Positions 1 through 9,071 of a stretch of 16,751 nt of DNA are shown in pieces. Position 1 is the stretch's first letter. Every line of letters starts with the position of its first letter. A program made the translations under genes and the position numbers. This DNA is from Pseudomonadales bacterium (GTDB lineage: Bacteria > Pseudomonadota > Gammaproteobacteria > Pseudomonadales > Azotimanducaceae): contig SKXG01000207.1 in NCBI GenBank assembly GCA_007128525.1, positions 1 through 16,751 on the forward strand, given 5' to 3'. The notes beneath the pieces are model-generated. The model saw only the letters and a program-made list of their open reading frames with translations, ran no database searches and was not told where the DNA came from.

Positions 1-1310
1 ACCCCGCGGAGTACGGCCGTCTCGGCGCCCGCATCCCCAAAGGCATTCTGTTGGTCGGGCCTCCCGGTACCGGCAAGACCCTGTTTGCTCGGGCCGTGGC
101 GGGTGAGGCGCGGGTACCGTTCTTTCACATCAGCGGTTCCGAGTTCGTGGAAATGTTTGTTGGTGTCGGGGCTGCTCGGGTTCGCGACCTGTTTGATCGG
201 GCCCGACAGCGGGCGCCGGCGATCATCTTCATCGACGAGCTGGATGCGCTGGGTCGTGCCCGCGGTCTATACCAGGGCGGTGGCGGGCACGATGAAAAGG
301 AACAAACGCTGAATCAGCTGCTGGTTGAAATGGATGGTTTTGATCCGAGCCAGGGGCTGGTGCTGTTGGCCGCCACCAATCGCCCTGAAATTCTGGACCC
401 GGCGCTGCTGCGTGCCGGCCGATTCGACCGTCAGGTCCTGGTGGATCGACCCGATCGTGCAGGGCGGGTAGCTATCCTGCGGGTTCATGTGCGCAAAGTG
501 CAGCTGGACGCCGATGTCGACCTCGAAACCATAGCTGCGCTGACGCCGGGCTTTACCGGCGCCGATCTGGCCAATCTGGTCAATGAGGCCGCGTTGTTGG
601 CGACCCGGCGCCGTGCCAATGCAGTGACACTGGACGATTTCAACCGGGCCATCGAGCGAATCGTTGCTGGACTGGAGAAGAAGAACCGTCTGCTGAATCC
701 GATGGAGCGTGAAGTGGTGGCCTACCACGAGATGGGGCATGCCCTGCTGGCCATGGCGCTGCCCGGTGTAGACCCGGTGCACAAGATCTCCATCATCCCC
801 CGTGGCATCGGCTCATTGGGTTACACCATTCAACGCCCGACCGAAGACCGCTTCCTGATGACGCGGCAGGAACTTGAATACAAGATGATGGTGCTGCTGG
901 GCGGCAGAGCGGCCGAGTATGTCGTGTTTTCGCACTTTTCCACCGGGGCTGCGGACGATCTGGCCAAGGCGACCGACATCGCTCGCAGCATGGTACGGCG
1001 TTACGGCATGGACAAAGCGCTGGGTCATGTGGTCTATGACGAGGATCGGGCTGGATTTCTGGGGCCTGTTGCCGGGTCTCCGTCGCGTGTTGAGGTCAGC
1101 AACGAAACAGCCCAAATGATCGATCAGGCAGTCCGCGTGCTGGTCCAGCAGGCGTTCGAGCGTGCCTGCAGTGTGTTGAAGCAGCATCGGGGATTGCTTG
1201 ACGAGGGCGCACAGGCACTGCTGGTGCATGAGGTGCTTGGTGAAGCTGAGCTGGCAGCGATTCAGCAGCAGTTGCAGGCCGATGACGTCAAGGTTCAGCC
1301 GTCAGCCTGA
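1..1310 (+). CDS. ftsH: FtsH-family AAA+ zinc metalloprotease (5' partial)
   Basis: Membrane-anchored ATP-dependent protease of the FtsH family, which unfolds and degrades membrane and short-lived cytosolic proteins. The frame is open from base 3, so the N-terminal membrane segments lie outside the window. About 435 residues are present. Numbered from the TTG at 51: Walker A GPPGTGKT at 3-10, Walker B IIFIDE at 58-63, the AAA+ second region of homology around 107-128 ([20 protein letters not shown]), zinc motif HEMGH at 226-230, and the probable third zinc ligand Asp303 in GAADDL. The usual family motif is HEAGH; Met here keeps the HExxH ligands. The part after Walker A (about 410 aa) is somewhat shorter than in E. 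coli FtsH, so the flexible tail is reduced. It could be the housekeeping FtsH or a second paralogue; the missing N-terminus prevents a decision. The last 16 nt overlap the convergent gene. Confidence 0.93.
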   Translation, partial: PAEYGRLGARIPKGILLVGPPGTGKTLFARAVAGEARVPFFHISGSEFVEMFVGVGAARVRDLFDRARQRAPAIIFIDELDALGRARGLYQGGGGHDEKEQTLNQLLVEMDGFDPSQGLVLLAATNRPEILDPALLRAGRFDRQVLVDRPDRAGRVAILRVHVRKVQLDADVDLETIAALTPGFTGADLANLVNEAALLATRRRANAVTLDDFNRAIERIVAGLEKKNRLLNPMEREVVAYHEMGHALLAMALPGVDPVHKISIIPRGIGSLGYTIQRPTEDRFLMTRQELEYKMMVLLGGRAAEYVVFSHFSTGAADDLAKATDIARSMVRRYGMDKALGHVVYDEDRAGFLGPVAGSPSRVEVSNETAQMIDQAVRVLVQQAFERACSVLKQHRGLLDEGAQALLVHEVLGEAELAAIQQQLQADDVKVQPSA

Positions 1311-1867
1311 TCGGAATGCAGTTGCCCTGCCTGGGTCAGGGCCTGTTCGATCAGCCACCGGTTTGGCGTCCAGCGGTGGGCGTGCATCAGGTAGCGGTTC
1401 AGGAACAGTGCCCGCGCATCGATCAGCCGACCGCTGCCGGGCAGCGGGTTCAGCCGCAGGTCGGGCCGGTACAGATAGCCGTTGTCATCCACAATCAGGC
1501 TTAAGGGTTCGATCAGCTCGCAATGCGCATCGCGAAAACGCAGGACCAGAAAGTCGACGCGTCCTGCCTGAGGGCCATTCTGCGCAGTTTTTTGCGGCCC
1601 TTTATCTGCACTGGTACCTGCACCTGCACCTTCCTGCTCCGCACCTTCCTGCACGCCATCCTGCGCGCCATCCTGCGAGAAGTGGCCGTCAATGGGAATC
1701 TGGTTGCGACAGAAGCCCTCCCAGCGCTGTGGCGGGACGCGCACCATGCACTCATCAGGCAGCCCTGACAGTGCCGGGTAATCGTCGGAGGCGGGCAGGC
1801 CGGGGTGCCTGTTCCCTGGTTGTGCCAGTTTCTGGCGGCGGAACACTTCAATTGAGATGTTGTGCAT
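1295..1867 (-). CDS. Unrecognised 190-aa protein under an SOS (LexA) promoter
   Basis: I do not recognise a family. The ATG is at 1867-1865, about 23 nt after the expected transcription start, with only a weak ribosome site. Codon use (many CTG, GGC, CGC, GAT) fits a real gene, and it is favoured over the opposite-strand frame at 1198-2097. Visible parts: a soluble N-terminal block (residues 1-65), a low-complexity linker at about 66-95 rich in Gln, Asp, Glu, Gly and Ala with repeats of the QDGA/QEGA type, then a conserved-looking C-terminal block with aromatic and Arg-rich stretches such as [20 protein letters not shown] and [19 protein letters not shown]. There is no signal peptide, membrane helix or catalytic motif that I can name. 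The LexA operator implies induction by DNA damage. It runs into the 3' end of the ftsH-like gene (16-nt convergent overlap). No function is proposed. Confidence 0.75.
   Translation of the reverse strand: MHNISIEVFRRQKLAQPGNRHPGLPASDDYPALSGLPDECMVRVPPQRWEGFCRNQIPIDGHFSQDGAQDGVQEGAEQEGAGAGTSADKGPQKTAQNGPQAGRVDFLVLRFRDAHCELIEPLSLIVDDNGYLYRPDLRLNPLPGSGRLIDARALFLNRYLMHAHRWTPNRWLIEQALTQAGQLHSDQADG
1616..1678 (-). repeat. Short tandem repeats encoding the linker of the SOS gene
   Basis: The 12-mer gccatcctgcg(c/a) occurs twice in tandem (1655-1666 and 1667-1678). The 12-mer gcaccttcctgc occurs at 1626-1637 and again at 1641-1652, 15 nt apart. An irregular run of cctgcac units precedes these. All units keep the reading frame and encode the Gln/Glu/Asp-Gly-Ala linker on the - strand. 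Such runs can change length by slippage. Confidence 0.7.
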
Positions 1868-1897
1868 GCCGGCCCCGGAGCGTCAGGCGTTCCAAGT

Positions 1898-1926
1898 ACT
1901 GTAGCTGTACAAACATACAGTTTCAA
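1898..1926 (-). promoter_or_regulatory. Sigma70-type promoter of the SOS gene
   Basis: On the - strand, -35 TTGAAA (1926-1921) is followed by a spacer of exactly 17 nt (1920-1904) and then -10 TACAGT (1903-1898, 4 of 6 to TATAAT). The expected transcription start is near 1891, giving a leader of roughly 23 nt to the ATG at 1867. The LexA box fills the spacer, as in many SOS promoters. Confidence 0.7.
1905..1920 (-). promoter_or_regulatory. LexA operator (SOS box)
   Basis: The + strand reads CTGTACAAACATACAG, matching the gammaproteobacterial LexA consensus CTGT-N8-ACAG in both invariant half sites and in the A/T-rich centre. It sits between the -35 and -10 of the promoter reading toward 1867, so LexA binding would block polymerase. 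An additional CTGT at 1899-1902 lies just beside it at the wrong spacing. SufE, transcribed in the same direction, ends upstream at 1964, so the box belongs to the unknown gene. Confidence 0.8.
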
Positions 1927-1963
1927 GCTTTGTGCGCGGCTTCTGGCCCGGGTCAATGGTGGG

Positions 1964-2434
1964 TCAGTGGGCTTCGCACTCGGTGGCGGCGATCTTGCGG
2001 ATGCGGGCCACCATGGCTCGCAGGCCATTGCCCCGGGTCGGGCTCAGATGGCGGATCAGGTCGAGTTCTGCAAACAGGTCGTCGACGTCAGCCTTGAGAA
2101 TGTCGGCTGCGGGCCGGGCGTTCAGCGCGCTGAGCACAATGGCAATCAGGCCGCGAACAATATGCGCGTCGCTGTCGAGCACGAAGTACAGGCGGCCGTC
2201 ACGACTGTGGTGGGTGATCCAGACTTGGCTTTGGCAGCCATGAATGATGTGTTCCGGCGCCTTCAGTGCGTCCGGCATCTCCGGCAGTTGTTTGCTCAGA
2301 TCCAGAATGAAGCGATAGCGATCTTCCCAGTCGTCAAAGAACGCGAAGTTCTCGACGATCTCACTGGCCTGGACCTCGGTGCCGAACGGATTGGCCGCCA
2401 GATAGGCTTCGGTGTCGGGCATCACTTCGGACAT
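1964..2434 (-). CDS. sufE: SufE cysteine desulfuration protein
   Basis: SufE takes the persulfide sulfur from the desulfurase SufS, stimulates it, and hands the sulfur to the SufBCD scaffold in the cytoplasm. At 156 aa it is somewhat longer than E. coli SufE (138 aa), mostly at the N-terminus. The acceptor cysteine is Cys67 in the family motif HGCQSQVW (residues 65-72), preceded by the typical FDDWEDRYRFILDL helix (33-46). The ATG shares one base with the sufT stop (TGATG at 2436-2432), which implies translational coupling. It is the last gene of the SUF operon. The next gene downstream on this strand has its own SOS promoter. Confidence 0.95.
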   Translation of the reverse strand: MSEVMPDTEAYLAANPFGTEVQASEIVENFAFFDDWEDRYRFILDLSKQLPEMPDALKAPEHIIHGCQSQVWITHHSRDGRLYFVLDSDAHIVRGLIAIVLSALNARPAADILKADVDDLFAELDLIRHLSPTRGNGLRAMVARIRKIAATECEAH

Positions 2435-2991
2435 CAGAACAGCCCCAGTTCAAGTTGGGCTTCTTCCGTCATCATGTCACGGCTCCAGGGTGGATCGAAG
2501 ACCAGATCGACGGTCACCGCATCGACATTGGGCACCTGTGCGACATGCTGCTTGATGTCGTCAACCAATACCGGCCCCATGCCGCAGCCGGGTGCGGTCA
2601 GCGTCATGGTGACGGCGATGGCGTTGCCAACCTCACTGCGCTGCAGCTGGCAGTCGTAGATCAGGCCCAGATCGACGACATTGACCGGAATTTCCGGGTC
2701 ATAGACGCTGCGCAGCGCATCCCAGACATCGTCCATATTGACGCTGCCGTCGCTGTTGGCCTGGTAACGTTTGCGTTGTTGTTCAAAGCCCAACGCATCG
2801 GCATCAGCGCCATCGATTCGCGCCATATTGCCGTTGACGATGACTGTATAGGCGTTTCCCAGAGCCTGGGTCAGCGTGACGAAGGTGCCGGCCGGAATCT
2901 GAATGGGTGTGCCTGTGGGGACCAGCCGGGCAGGGCAGGTGCGCTGCACCGGCACCAGACGGCGCTGCATGGTGTGGCTTGTGGTGTTCAT
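2434..2991 (-). CDS. sufT: SufT, Fe-S cluster assembly/maturation protein (DUF59/MIP18)
   Basis: SufT-type protein of 185 aa with a family-specific N-terminal part (PVQRTCPARLVPTGTPIQIP, then a GNAYTVIVNGNMARIDG-like segment ending in DADALG) and a C-terminal DUF59/MIP18 domain. The latter shows DPEIPVNVVDLGLIYD, the TAPGCGMG motif with its conserved cysteine, and the ending FDPPWSRDMMTEEAQLELGL. Family members assist maturation of Fe-S proteins rather than building the cluster. I chose the ATG at 2991 over the longer frame beginning at 3030 because it overlaps the sufA stop as ATGA (2991-2988) and restores the usual SufT length. Confidence 0.92.
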   Translation of the reverse strand: MNTTSHTMQRRLVPVQRTCPARLVPTGTPIQIPAGTFVTLTQALGNAYTVIVNGNMARIDGADADALGFEQQRKRYQANSDGSVNMDDVWDALRSVYDPEIPVNVVDLGLIYDCQLQRSEVGNAIAVTMTLTAPGCGMGPVLVDDIKQHVAQVPNVDAVTVDLVFDPPWSRDMMTEEAQLELGLF

Positions 2992-3368
2992 CCTGTCTGA
3001 CTGACCGAAAAGCTCTCGCCGCAACCACACTCAGTTTCGGCATTGGGGTTGATAAACTTCAGCGCCGCATTCAGACCCTGAACCTGAAAATCAATTTCTG
3101 TACCACGTACCAGGCCCAGGTGCTCTGGGCGGACATAGAGGCGGAGCTCGTCATCCACCACATGACAGCGGTCTTCAGGGTCCGGGGCATCAACCAGGTT
3201 CAGTTCGTACATATAACCCGAGCAACCGCTTTCCTTGACACCCAGGCGCAGAACCTTGCCGCCGGCGCGTCCCAGCTGTTTTTTCAGATGGGCAATGGCT
3301 GCTGGCGTCAGCACCAGCTCAAGCGGTGCCTGCTGGTTGGGTTTTGGGTCGAAGACTGTTGCGCTCAT
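2988..3368 (-). CDS. sufA: A-type Fe-S carrier (SufA/IscA/HesB family)
   Basis: 126-aa A-type carrier that accepts Fe-S clusters from SufBCD and transfers them to target proteins. It shows the three family cysteines: one in KESGCSGYMYEL and two in the C-terminal CGCGESF. The N-terminus is about 15 residues longer than the core fold. It starts at the ATG at 3368, 31 nt after the sufS stop, and its stop overlaps the sufT start by 4 nt. Its place in the operon supports SufA. The sequence alone does not exclude an ErpA- or IscA-like role. Confidence 0.9.
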   Translation of the reverse strand: MSATVFDPKPNQQAPLELVLTPAAIAHLKKQLGRAGGKVLRLGVKESGCSGYMYELNLVDAPDPEDRCHVVDDELRLYVRPEHLGLVRGTEIDFQVQGLNAALKFINPNAETECGCGESFSVSQTG

Positions 3369-3399
3369 GAACTGCGTCCTGTCACTGCGTTTGTGCCGA

Positions 3400-4625
<1,226 letters not shown>

Positions 4626-4638
<13 letters not shown>

Positions 4639-5900
4639 TGATCGAGCACCTGGTTCAAGTGGTCACCGATGCCGAAGGCATCATCATCAGGCAGAACGCT
4701 GCCCACAAACCCATGCAACAGCATGCGGCGGGCTTCCTCAGTCGAGATACCACGCGACTGCAGATAGAACAGGGCCTCGGCATCCAACTGGCCGACGGTG
4801 GCGCCGTGAGCACACTTGACATCGTCGGCGTAGATCTCAAGTTCCGGCTTGGTGTTGACCTTGGCGCTGTCGCTGCCAAGCAGGTTCTTGTTGCTGAGTC
4901 TGGCGTCCGTTTGTTGCGCATGCTGGTGGATATGAATACGGCCATTGAATGTCAGCTCGGACTTGTCCAGCGCGATACCATGAAACTGCTGCTCACTGCG
5001 GCAGTGTGCAGCCTGATGTTCGATGCACATCTGGTGATCCAGGCGGCCCCGGCCGTTCGCCATAAAGGCGCCGCGCAGATAGGCTTCGGCCTGCTCACCA
5101 ATGAACTGCAGGTGGATTTCATTGCGGTGAGGCGTACCCGCCATCGCATAGCCGTTGAAGTGATACTGCGCACCAGCGTCAATACGGCAGTGCAACAGTT
5201 GCCAGACGTTGTGTTCGCTGGCCGGCTGCAGCCGGGTGTGATCGAGCCGGGCGTTGCGGCCCAGGTGAATCTCCACCACCAGATTGCGCGGCAGTTGATG
5301 GTCAGCCACCTCCAGCAGTGTGGCGCGGCTCCCAGGCGCCATAACCAGCAGCAAACGCTGACAGCTCGCGGGCAATCCCCCCGCCAGAGACGTCAGGGAA
5401 AGCAGCGGGTCTATGCGGGTATCTGCCGCAACGTGGACCAGCAGCCCATCAGCCAGTAGCGCCATGTTTATGGGGTTGAGCGTATGGCGGTCCGGATCGA
5501 TACCCAGGTTAAGGTATTGATCCAGCAGCGGGCGAGTCTGCTCGTCAGCCTCGTTGAAAGAGACAACGGTTAATCCGTCGGGCAGATTCTGCGCAGGTGC
5601 AGCATTGTGCGCGGCATCGGGCAACTGCAGGTCAACGCGCTGCTGCGGCCACTGCACCAGGTTCTTCTTGTCCCCGGCAGAGGCTGGTGCCGCTTCGGCA
5701 GCCGCAAAGGCCGGGTCGTAAAACGGGGTAATACGGGTGTACTTCCACTGTTCAAAGCGGCCTTCCGGCAGGCCACCACCAAGCAGCGTTCGGCCAGCTT
5801 CACGCAACTTCCGGCAGCCCGGCTGCTCCTGATCGAGTTGTTCGGAGCGGGCCAGTGCGTGCTCGATGAAGGTCTGGGTGTCTGCGCTCATCGTAGTCAT
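4626..5900 (-). CDS. sufD: SufD, Fe-S cluster scaffold subunit
   Basis: 424-aa SufD, partner of SufB in the SufBC2D scaffold complex where [4Fe-4S] clusters form. The family signature near the N-terminus (PEGRFEQWKYTRITPF, 45-60) and the conserved C-terminal region are present. The latter includes VKCAHGATVGQLD, with Cys363 and His365; the histidine matches the SufD residue implicated in cluster assembly at the SufB-SufD interface. It is followed by LFYLQSRGISTEEARRMLLHGF. The ATG at 5900 overlaps the sufC stop as ATGA (5900-5897); Met4 is an alternative start. Confidence 0.95.
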
Positions 5901-6643
5901 GCGGCGTCCGTGATCCAGCCGTAGCCACGTGCCTCGAGTTCCTGTGCCAGCGAAGCGTCGCCGCTGCGCAGGATCTGCCCGCGGGCCAGCACGTGCACAC
6001 GATCCGGTTTGACGTAATTCAGAATGCGCTGGTAGTGGGTCACCAGCAGTACACTGTGATCGGGTGCGCGGAAGGCATTGACGCCGTCCGAGACCACTTG
6101 CAGCGCATCAATGTCCAGCCCCGAATCCGTCTCATCGAGAATGGCCAGCTTCGGGTTCAGCATCAACAGTTGCAGGATCTCATTGCGTTTTTTCTCGCCA
6201 CCGGAGAAACCTTCATTTACACCGCGCTTGAGAAACTCCGGGTTCAGGTCCAACCGTTTGGCGATGGCCCGTGCCTGCTGCATGAAGTCCATGGCAGAGA
6301 TGGCCGGTTCGCCCTGCGCCTTGCGCTGACTGTCGATGGCAGCCTTGAGAAATTCCATATTACTGACACCAGGTATCTCTGTCGGATACTGGAAGGCCAG
6401 GAACAGCCCGGCATGGGCCCGGTCTTCAACTTCCAGGTCGAGCAGGTTCTGGCCGTTGAACGTCACCTCACCGTCGGTGACTTCATAGCCGGGTTTGCCC
6501 GCCAGGACATTGGTCAGGGTGCTCTTCCCGGATCCATTTGGCCCCATGACGGCATGAACTTCGCCGGCTGGGATGGCCAGGTTGAGCCCGTTCAAAATTG
6601 GCTTGCCCGCAACGCTGGCGTGTAGATTCTTGACCTCAAGCAT
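5897..6643 (-). CDS. sufC: SufC, ABC-type ATPase of the SUF scaffold
   Basis: 248-aa soluble ABC ATPase that powers conformational changes of SufBCD during cluster assembly. Walker A GPNGSGKS is at 34-41, the Q-loop in FLAFQYPTEIPG (81-92), the signature SGGEKKR at 147-153 (the SUF-specific form of the ABC signature), Walker B LAILDE at 166-171 followed by TDSGLDIDAL, and the switch histidine His203. There are no membrane segments. It starts at the ATG at 6643, 68 nt after the sufB stop. This and the 31-nt sufS-sufA gap are the only junctions in the operon without overlap. A possible GGAG ribosome site lies rather far (about 12 nt) from the ATG. Confidence 0.96.
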   Translation of the reverse strand: MLEVKNLHASVAGKPILNGLNLAIPAGEVHAVMGPNGSGKSTLTNVLAGKPGYEVTDGEVTFNGQNLLDLEVEDRAHAGLFLAFQYPTEIPGVSNMEFLKAAIDSQRKAQGEPAISAMDFMQQARAIAKRLDLNPEFLKRGVNEGFSGGEKKRNEILQLLMLNPKLAILDETDSGLDIDALQVVSDGVNAFRAPDHSVLLVTHYQRILNYVKPDRVHVLARGQILRSGDASLAQELEARGYGWITDAA

Positions 6644-6711
6644 GCAGTTCGCTCGCTCCGTAGTGCGAAAACAGTTTGGTTATGAGTCTGGCGGTACCAG
6701 CTCGCCCGGCG

Positions 6712-8217
6712 TCAGCCAACGGCGCCTTCCAGGCTGACTTCAAGCAGCTTGCCGGCTTCGACGGCAAATTCCATTGGCAATTCCCGAAAGACGTCCTTGC
6801 AGAAGCCGTTGACGATCATGCTGATCGCTTTTTCGGCATCGATGCCGCGCTGCTGACAGAGGAACAGCTGTTCATCGCTGACCTTGGATGTGGTGGCCTC
6901 GTGCTCGACCATCGCCGATGCATTACCGGACTCGATATAGGGGAACGTGTGCGCACCGCAGCGGTCGCCAATCAGCAGCGAGTCACATTGGGTGTAGTTG
7001 CGGGCATTGGCCGCGGACGGCGAGAAACGCACCAGACCGCGGTAGGCGTTCTCGCTGTGGCCAGCGCTGATACCCTTGGAGACGATGGTGCTTCGGGTAT
7101 TGCGGCCCAAATGGATCATCTTGGTGCCCGTGTCGGCCTGTTGATAGTTGTTGGTCAGGGCGACTGAATAGAACTCACCGACGGCATTCTCTCCGCGCAG
7201 CACCACGCTGGGATACTTCCAGGTGATGGCGGAGCCCGTCTCGACTTGGGTCCAGGAGATCTTTGAGTTGGCACCGATACAGGCACCGCGCTTGGTGACG
7301 AAGTTGAAGATGCCACCTTTGCCGTTCTCATCGCCCGGATACCAGTTCTGAACGGTGGAGTACTTGATCTGGGCATCCTTCAACGCGACCAGTTCGACCA
7401 CAGCGGCATGCAATTGATTTTCGTCACGCATGGGTGCTGTGCAGCCTTCCAGATAGCTGACGTAAGAACCCTCTTCGGCAATGATCAGCGTACGCTCGAA
7501 CTGACCGGTGTTCTGGGCGTTGATGCGAAAGTAGGTCGACAGCTCCATTGGGCAACGCACACCCTTGGGTATGTAGACAAAGGAGCCGTCACTGAACACT
7601 GCAGAGTTCAGTGTTGCGTAGAAGTTGTCGGTGAAGGGCACAACACTGCCCAGATATTTCTTGACCAATTCCGGATAGTCTTTCACCGCTTCCGAGATCG
7701 AACAGAAGATCACACCGGCTTCTGCCAGCTTGGCCTTGAAGGTGGTGCCAATCGATACGCTGTCGAATACCGCGTCGACGGCGACCTGGCCGCCGAGATT
7801 GCCGGCCGCAGTTTCCACGGGCAGGTCCGGGTCCGGCTTTACACCGGCCAGCAGGGCTTGCTCATGCAGCGGTATGCCGAGCTTCTCATAGGTACGCAGC
7901 AGTTCGGGATCCACCTCGTCCAGCGACTTGGGACCATCCGCCTGGCTTTTGGGCGCTGAATAGTAGGAGATCGCATTGTAGTCGATCTGCGGGAAGTGGA
8001 CATGGGCCCAGTTCGGGTGGGGCTGGGTCAGCCAGTGCCGGTAGGCCTTCAGCCGCCACTCGGTGAGCCACTCCGGTTCGCCTTTCTTGGCGGAGATGAA
8101 ACGCACCACGTCTTCGCTGAGACCCGGTGGCAGCGTGTCGGTCTCAATGTCGGTAACGAAGCCGGCGCTGTATTCACGCTTCACCAACTTCTCGAGATCT
8201 TCGCGGGCTTCCGTCAT
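6712..8217 (-). CDS. sufB: SufB, Fe-S cluster scaffold subunit
   Basis: 501-aa SufB, the core scaffold on which [4Fe-4S] clusters are assembled. It shows [11 protein letters not shown] (53-63), the [24 protein letters not shown] segment (154-171), the [21 protein letters not shown] block (213-233), [15 protein letters not shown] (248-262), [17 protein letters not shown] and [23 protein letters not shown] near the C-terminus. Cys411 and Cys420 are the candidate cluster or persulfide cysteines. The start at ATG 8217 gives the standard N-terminus. It is the first gene of the SUF operon, directly downstream of an IscR-type palindrome, so its expression probably responds to iron-sulfur status. Confidence 0.97.
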   Translation of the reverse strand: MTEAREDLEKLVKREYSAGFVTDIETDTLPPGLSEDVVRFISAKKGEPEWLTEWRLKAYRHWLTQPHPNWAHVHFPQIDYNAISYYSAPKSQADGPKSLDEVDPELLRTYEKLGIPLHEQALLAGVKPDPDLPVETAAGNLGGQVAVDAVFDSVSIGTTFKAKLAEAGVIFCSISEAVKDYPELVKKYLGSVVPFTDNFYATLNSAVFSDGSFVYIPKGVRCPMELSTYFRINAQNTGQFERTLIIAEEGSYVSYLEGCTAPMRDENQLHAAVVELVALKDAQIKYSTVQNWYPGDENGKGGIFNFVTKRGACIGANSKISWTQVETGSAITWKYPSVVLRGENAVGEFYSVALTNNYQQADTGTKMIHLGRNTRSTIVSKGISAGHSENAYRGLVRFSPSAANARNYTQCDSLLIGDRCGAHTFPYIESGNASAMVEHEATTSKVSDEQLFLCQQRGIDAEKAISMIVNGFCKDVFRELPMEFAVEAGKLLEVSLEGAVG

Positions 8218-8250
8218 AGGGGCTGCTCGTGCTGTTGTCGATCTGCCGCC

Positions 8251-8279
8251 ATTGTAAAGTCCTTGCCAGGCGAATACCA
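8251..8279 (-). promoter_or_regulatory. Probable suf operon promoter
   Basis: On the - strand a good -10, TACAAT (8256-8251, 5 of 6), ends 33 nt before the sufB ATG. With a 17-nt spacer, the -35 position (8279-8274) reads TGGTAT, which is poor. The weak -35 falls inside the palindrome at 8273-8299, so a bound regulator would cover it. The expected leader is about 26 nt. Confidence 0.5.
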
Positions 8280-8299
8280 GAGTAAATTACTCAGGTATT
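8273..8299. promoter_or_regulatory. IscR/Rrf2-type palindromic operator upstream of sufB
   Basis: A 27-bp palindrome centred on 8286, with arms AATACCAGAGTAA and TTACTCAGGTATT. Twelve of 13 base pairs match; only 8279/8293 fail. The inner 25 bp (8274-8298) fit the published IscR type 1 pattern (ATASYYGACT-RWWWY-AGTCRRSTAT) at 22 of 25 positions by my count. The three mismatches include the C/G pair of the GACT/AGTC core, which here is GAGT/ACTC. It overlaps the presumed sufB -35 and also lies just upstream of the divergent methyltransferase gene. No regulator gene is present in the window. Confidence 0.75.
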
Positions 8300-8328
8300 T
8301 GCTGCGATGGCATGGCTCAGGCTAATAT
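8299..8328 (+). promoter_or_regulatory. Possible promoter of the methyltransferase gene
   Basis: TTGCTG (8299-8304), an 18-nt spacer, then TAATAT (8323-8328); each hexamer matches the sigma70 consensus at about 4 of 6 positions. Its -35 abuts the right arm of the palindrome at 8273-8299. Only moderate sequence support. Confidence 0.3.
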
Positions 8329-8400
8329 TGCCCGCTTTGCCGGTTCGCGCGTGCTCCCGGGTGGGCTGGCACTGCGCCCATTCGCTGGAGTCCGTTGACG

Positions 8401-9027
8401 ATGCCGAAGCTGGAACGCATGCCTGAAGATCACATCTATCAGGCTTACGGCCTGTATCTGCTCGAACCCAAGCATCGACTGATCCGCACGCTCAAGCGCA
8501 TGTATGCACCCTCAGTACATGGGCACAAGCCCTGGGGGTCTAGCTATCTGATTATGGACTATCTGACGCACCACCCGTTTCGCAAAGGATCCCGTGTCAT
8601 GGAGATCGGCTGCGGTTGGGGCCCAGCGGCGGTGTTCTGTGCCAAGAGGTACAAAGCCAAGGTCACCGGTGTGGACGTTGATAAGGATGTGTTTCCGTTT
8701 CTGGAAGTGCTTGCGGAACTCAATGAGGTCAGTGTTGCGCCCAAGGTGAGCAAGTTCCAGGACCTGCGGGCCAAGGAGCTGGGCCGGCATCAGGTGATCA
8801 TCGGGTCGGACATCTGCTTCTGGGACAGCATGGTCAAGCCGCTGTACAACATGATCAGTCGGGCGCTGAAGTCCGGCACGCGCCGAGTGATCATTGCCGA
8901 TCCAGGTCGGCCGACGTTCTACGAGCTGGCTGAGCTGTGTGCCGCCAAGTACGAAACCGAACTCAGCGAGTGGTATGCCACTGAGCCTGATCGTTACTTG
9001 GGCGAGGTGCTTGAGGTCCGGGCCTGA
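8401..9027 (+). CDS. Class I SAM-dependent methyltransferase
   Basis: 208-aa Rossmann-fold methyltransferase. Motif I is VMEIGCGWGP (67-76), followed by the acidic end of strand 2 in VTGVDVDKD (88-96), a strand 4-like segment HQVIIGSDICFWDS, and RRVIIADPGRPTFYEL near strand 5. The SSYLIMDYL segment before motif I, the acidic SD after strand 4 and the overall length resemble protein lysine methyltransferases of the METTL/ETFB-KMT type, but the substrate cannot be read from sequence. I prefer ATG 8401 to the TTG at 8395 because the ctggag ribosome site at 8385-8390 is then 10 nt away instead of 4. The gene is divergent from sufB and 44 nt upstream of the response regulator, with which it may be cotranscribed. 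Confidence 0.8.
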   Translation: MPKLERMPEDHIYQAYGLYLLEPKHRLIRTLKRMYAPSVHGHKPWGSSYLIMDYLTHHPFRKGSRVMEIGCGWGPAAVFCAKRYKAKVTGVDVDKDVFPFLEVLAELNEVSVAPKVSKFQDLRAKELGRHQVIIGSDICFWDSMVKPLYNMISRALKSGTRRVIIADPGRPTFYELAELCAAKYETELSEWYATEPDRYLGEVLEVRA

Positions 9028-9071
9028 GAGTTCGATACTCCGGTCATCCCAGGTCCTTATGACAGGCCACG

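Noticed and set aside
1198..2097. A 299-codon + strand frame over the ftsH end and the SOS gene
   Set aside because: Its product is rich in Arg, Ser, Cys and Gly without family motifs, it overlaps ftsH in another frame, and the - strand frame at 1295-1867 has better codon use and a dedicated promoter.
2991..3030. N-terminal extension of SufT from an ATG at 3030
   Set aside because: The extra 13 residues lie within the sufA coding end. ATG 2991 gives an ATGA overlap and the normal SufT N-terminus.
6644..6711. Possible regulatory hairpin in the 68-nt sufB-sufC gap
   Set aside because: Only a 4-bp GGCG/CGCC pairing with a large loop was found, with no T run; too weak to call.
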